Shown here: one piece after another, positions 12,161 to 12,973 of the stretch
Layout of the letters: the number at the start of each line of letters is the position of its first letter
Position numbering within the stretch: the first letter of the stretch is position 1
Assembly (NCBI GenBank): GCA_004292705.1
Contig: RDXA01000371.1
Span: 1 to 12,973 of the forward strand
Length of the DNA stretch: 12,973 nucleotides
Source of the DNA: Sphingomonadales bacterium
Lineage (GTDB): Bacteria; Pseudomonadota; Alphaproteobacteria; Sphingomonadales; Sphingomonadaceae
Direction: 5' to 3'
Translations under genes and position numbers: made by a program
Notes under the pieces: model-generated
What the model was told of the DNA's origin: nothing
Database searches by the model: none
Seen by the model: the letters and a program-made list of their open reading frames with translations, nothing else

Positions 12161-12973
12161 TTACCTCTTCTTCTTCGCGTGACGCGAACGGATGATCATC
12201 TTGTCCGTCTGCTTGTTATGGCGCGTACGGGCACCCTTGGTCGGCTTGCCCCACGGGGTCACCGGATGGCGACCGCCCGAGGTCCGGCCTTCACCACCAC
12301 CGTGCGGGTGGTCGACCGGGTTCTTCGCAACGCCGCGGGTCAGCGGGCGGACGCCCATCCAACGCTTGCGGCCAGCCTTGGCAAAGTTCTGGTTGCCATT
12401 GTCGGGGTTCGACACCGCACCCACCGTGCCCATGCAATCGGCGCGCAGGTAACGCTGCTCGCCCGAATTGAGGCGGACGATGACGAAAGCGCGGTCACGG
12501 CCGACGACCTGGACATAGGTCCCGGCCGAACGGGCGATCTGACCGCCCTTGCCCGGCTTCATCTCGACATTGTGGCAGATCGTGCCAACCGGCATCTGGC
12601 CGAGCAGCATCGCGTTGCCCGGCTTGGTGTCGGTCTTCTCGCCGGCCACAACCATGTCACCGACAGCAAGACGCTGCGGCGCGAGGATGTAGGCCTGTTC
12701 ACCGTCCTCGTACTTCACCAGCGCGATGAACGCAGTGCGGTTCGGGTCATATTCCAGACGCTCGACAGTGGCCGGCATGTCCCACTTGCGACGCTTGAAG
12801 TCGATGAAGCGGTACTTCTGCTTGTGGCCCCCGGCGATCCCGCGCGAGGTGACGTGGCCCTTGTTGTTGCGGCCACCAGTCTTGCGCTTACCTTCGGTCA
12901 GCGCCTTGACCGGCTTGCCCTTGTAGAGCGCCGACTTGTCGTCCAGAATCAGACCGCGGCGAGCGGGACTGGT
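12161..12973 (-). CDS. rplB: 50S ribosomal protein L2, 5' end beyond window
   Basis: L2, needed for subunit association and peptidyl-transferase activity. The frame is open at the window edge and gives 270 residues starting TSPARRGLILDDKSALYKGK. Family members begin about 8 residues earlier, so only the first codons are missing. KTGGRNNKGHVTSRGIAGGH follows, and the conserved PVDHPHGGGEGR, containing the essential His (His229 in E. coli), lies near visible residues 219-230. The end GARTRHNKQTDKMIIRSR is normal. The internal Met at 12778 is not the start. The upstream S10-operon genes (rplW, rplD and others) would lie beyond base 12973. Confidence 0.98.
   Translation of the reverse strand, partial: TSPARRGLILDDKSALYKGKPVKALTEGKRKTGGRNNKGHVTSRGIAGGHKQKYRFIDFKRRKWDMPATVERLEYDPNRTAFIALVKYEDGEQAYILAPQRLAVGDMVVAGEKTDTKPGNAMLLGQMPVGTICHNVEMKPGKGGQIARSAGTYVQVVGRDRAFVIVRLNSGEQRYLRADCMGTVGAVSNPDNGNQNFAKAGRKRWMGVRPLTRGVAKNPVDHPHGGGEGRTSGGRHPVTPWGKPTKGARTRHNKQTDKMIIRSRHAKKKR

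Noticed and set aside
1..12973. CRISPR arrays, tRNA/rRNA genes, insertion sequences or defence genes
   Set aside because: Coding sequence on the minus strand fills nearly the whole window; the spacers are short and show only hairpins, with no regular repeat-spacer pattern, tRNA-like fold or transposase.

Overview
The window is a long, unidirectional ribosomal-protein cluster. Every gene is on the minus strand, so transcription runs from base 12973 towards base 1. The gene order is rplB-rpsS-rplV-rpsC-rplP-rpmC-rpsQ | rplN-rplX-rplE-rpsN-rpsH-rplF-rplR-rpsE-rpmD-rplO-secY-adk | SRPBCC-domain gene | rpsM-rpsK-rpoA. This corresponds to the classical S10, spc and alpha operons joined end to end. 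rplB lacks its first codons and rpoA its last codons because both run off the window edges.

The organism is most likely an alphaproteobacterium, and protein wording points to the order Sphingomonadales, close to the Erythrobacter type. The supporting signs are high GC, adk between secY and the alpha operon, no rpsD between rpsK and rpoA, no rpmJ or infA in the cluster, an S5 with a long Arg/Gly-rich N-terminal extension, and GC-rich intergenic palindromes. This placement rests on recognition and was not tested by a search.

Layout from the upstream end: (i) 12973-9844 is the S10-operon part (L2, S19, L22, S3, L16, L29, S17), very compact, with stop/start overlaps of the TAATG type. (ii) A 76-nt spacer with a hairpin marks the S10/spc junction. 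(iii) 9767-5979 is the compact spc part (L14, L24, L5, S14, S8, L6, L18, S5, L30). (iv) 5978-5183 holds rplO, bracketed by strong GC-rich hairpins. (v) secY (translocon) and adk (adenylate kinase) follow. (vi) 2993-2199 is a secreted SRPBCC/START-like protein of unknown role, foreign to the classical cluster. (vii) A 305-nt non-coding stretch probably holds the promoter and leader of the alpha operon. (viii) rpsM (GTG start), rpsK and rpoA come last.

Most of the products assemble the two ribosomal subunits. SecY inserts and exports proteins, Adk balances adenylate pools and RpoA seeds RNA polymerase assembly, so the cluster is a growth-rate-coupled core. I see no CRISPR array, tRNA, rRNA, insertion sequence or defence system. 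I found no clearly new multi-gene system. The points worth a second look are the intruding SRPBCC gene, the hairpins around rplO, the inverted repeat upstream of rpsM and the Arg/Gly tail of S5.
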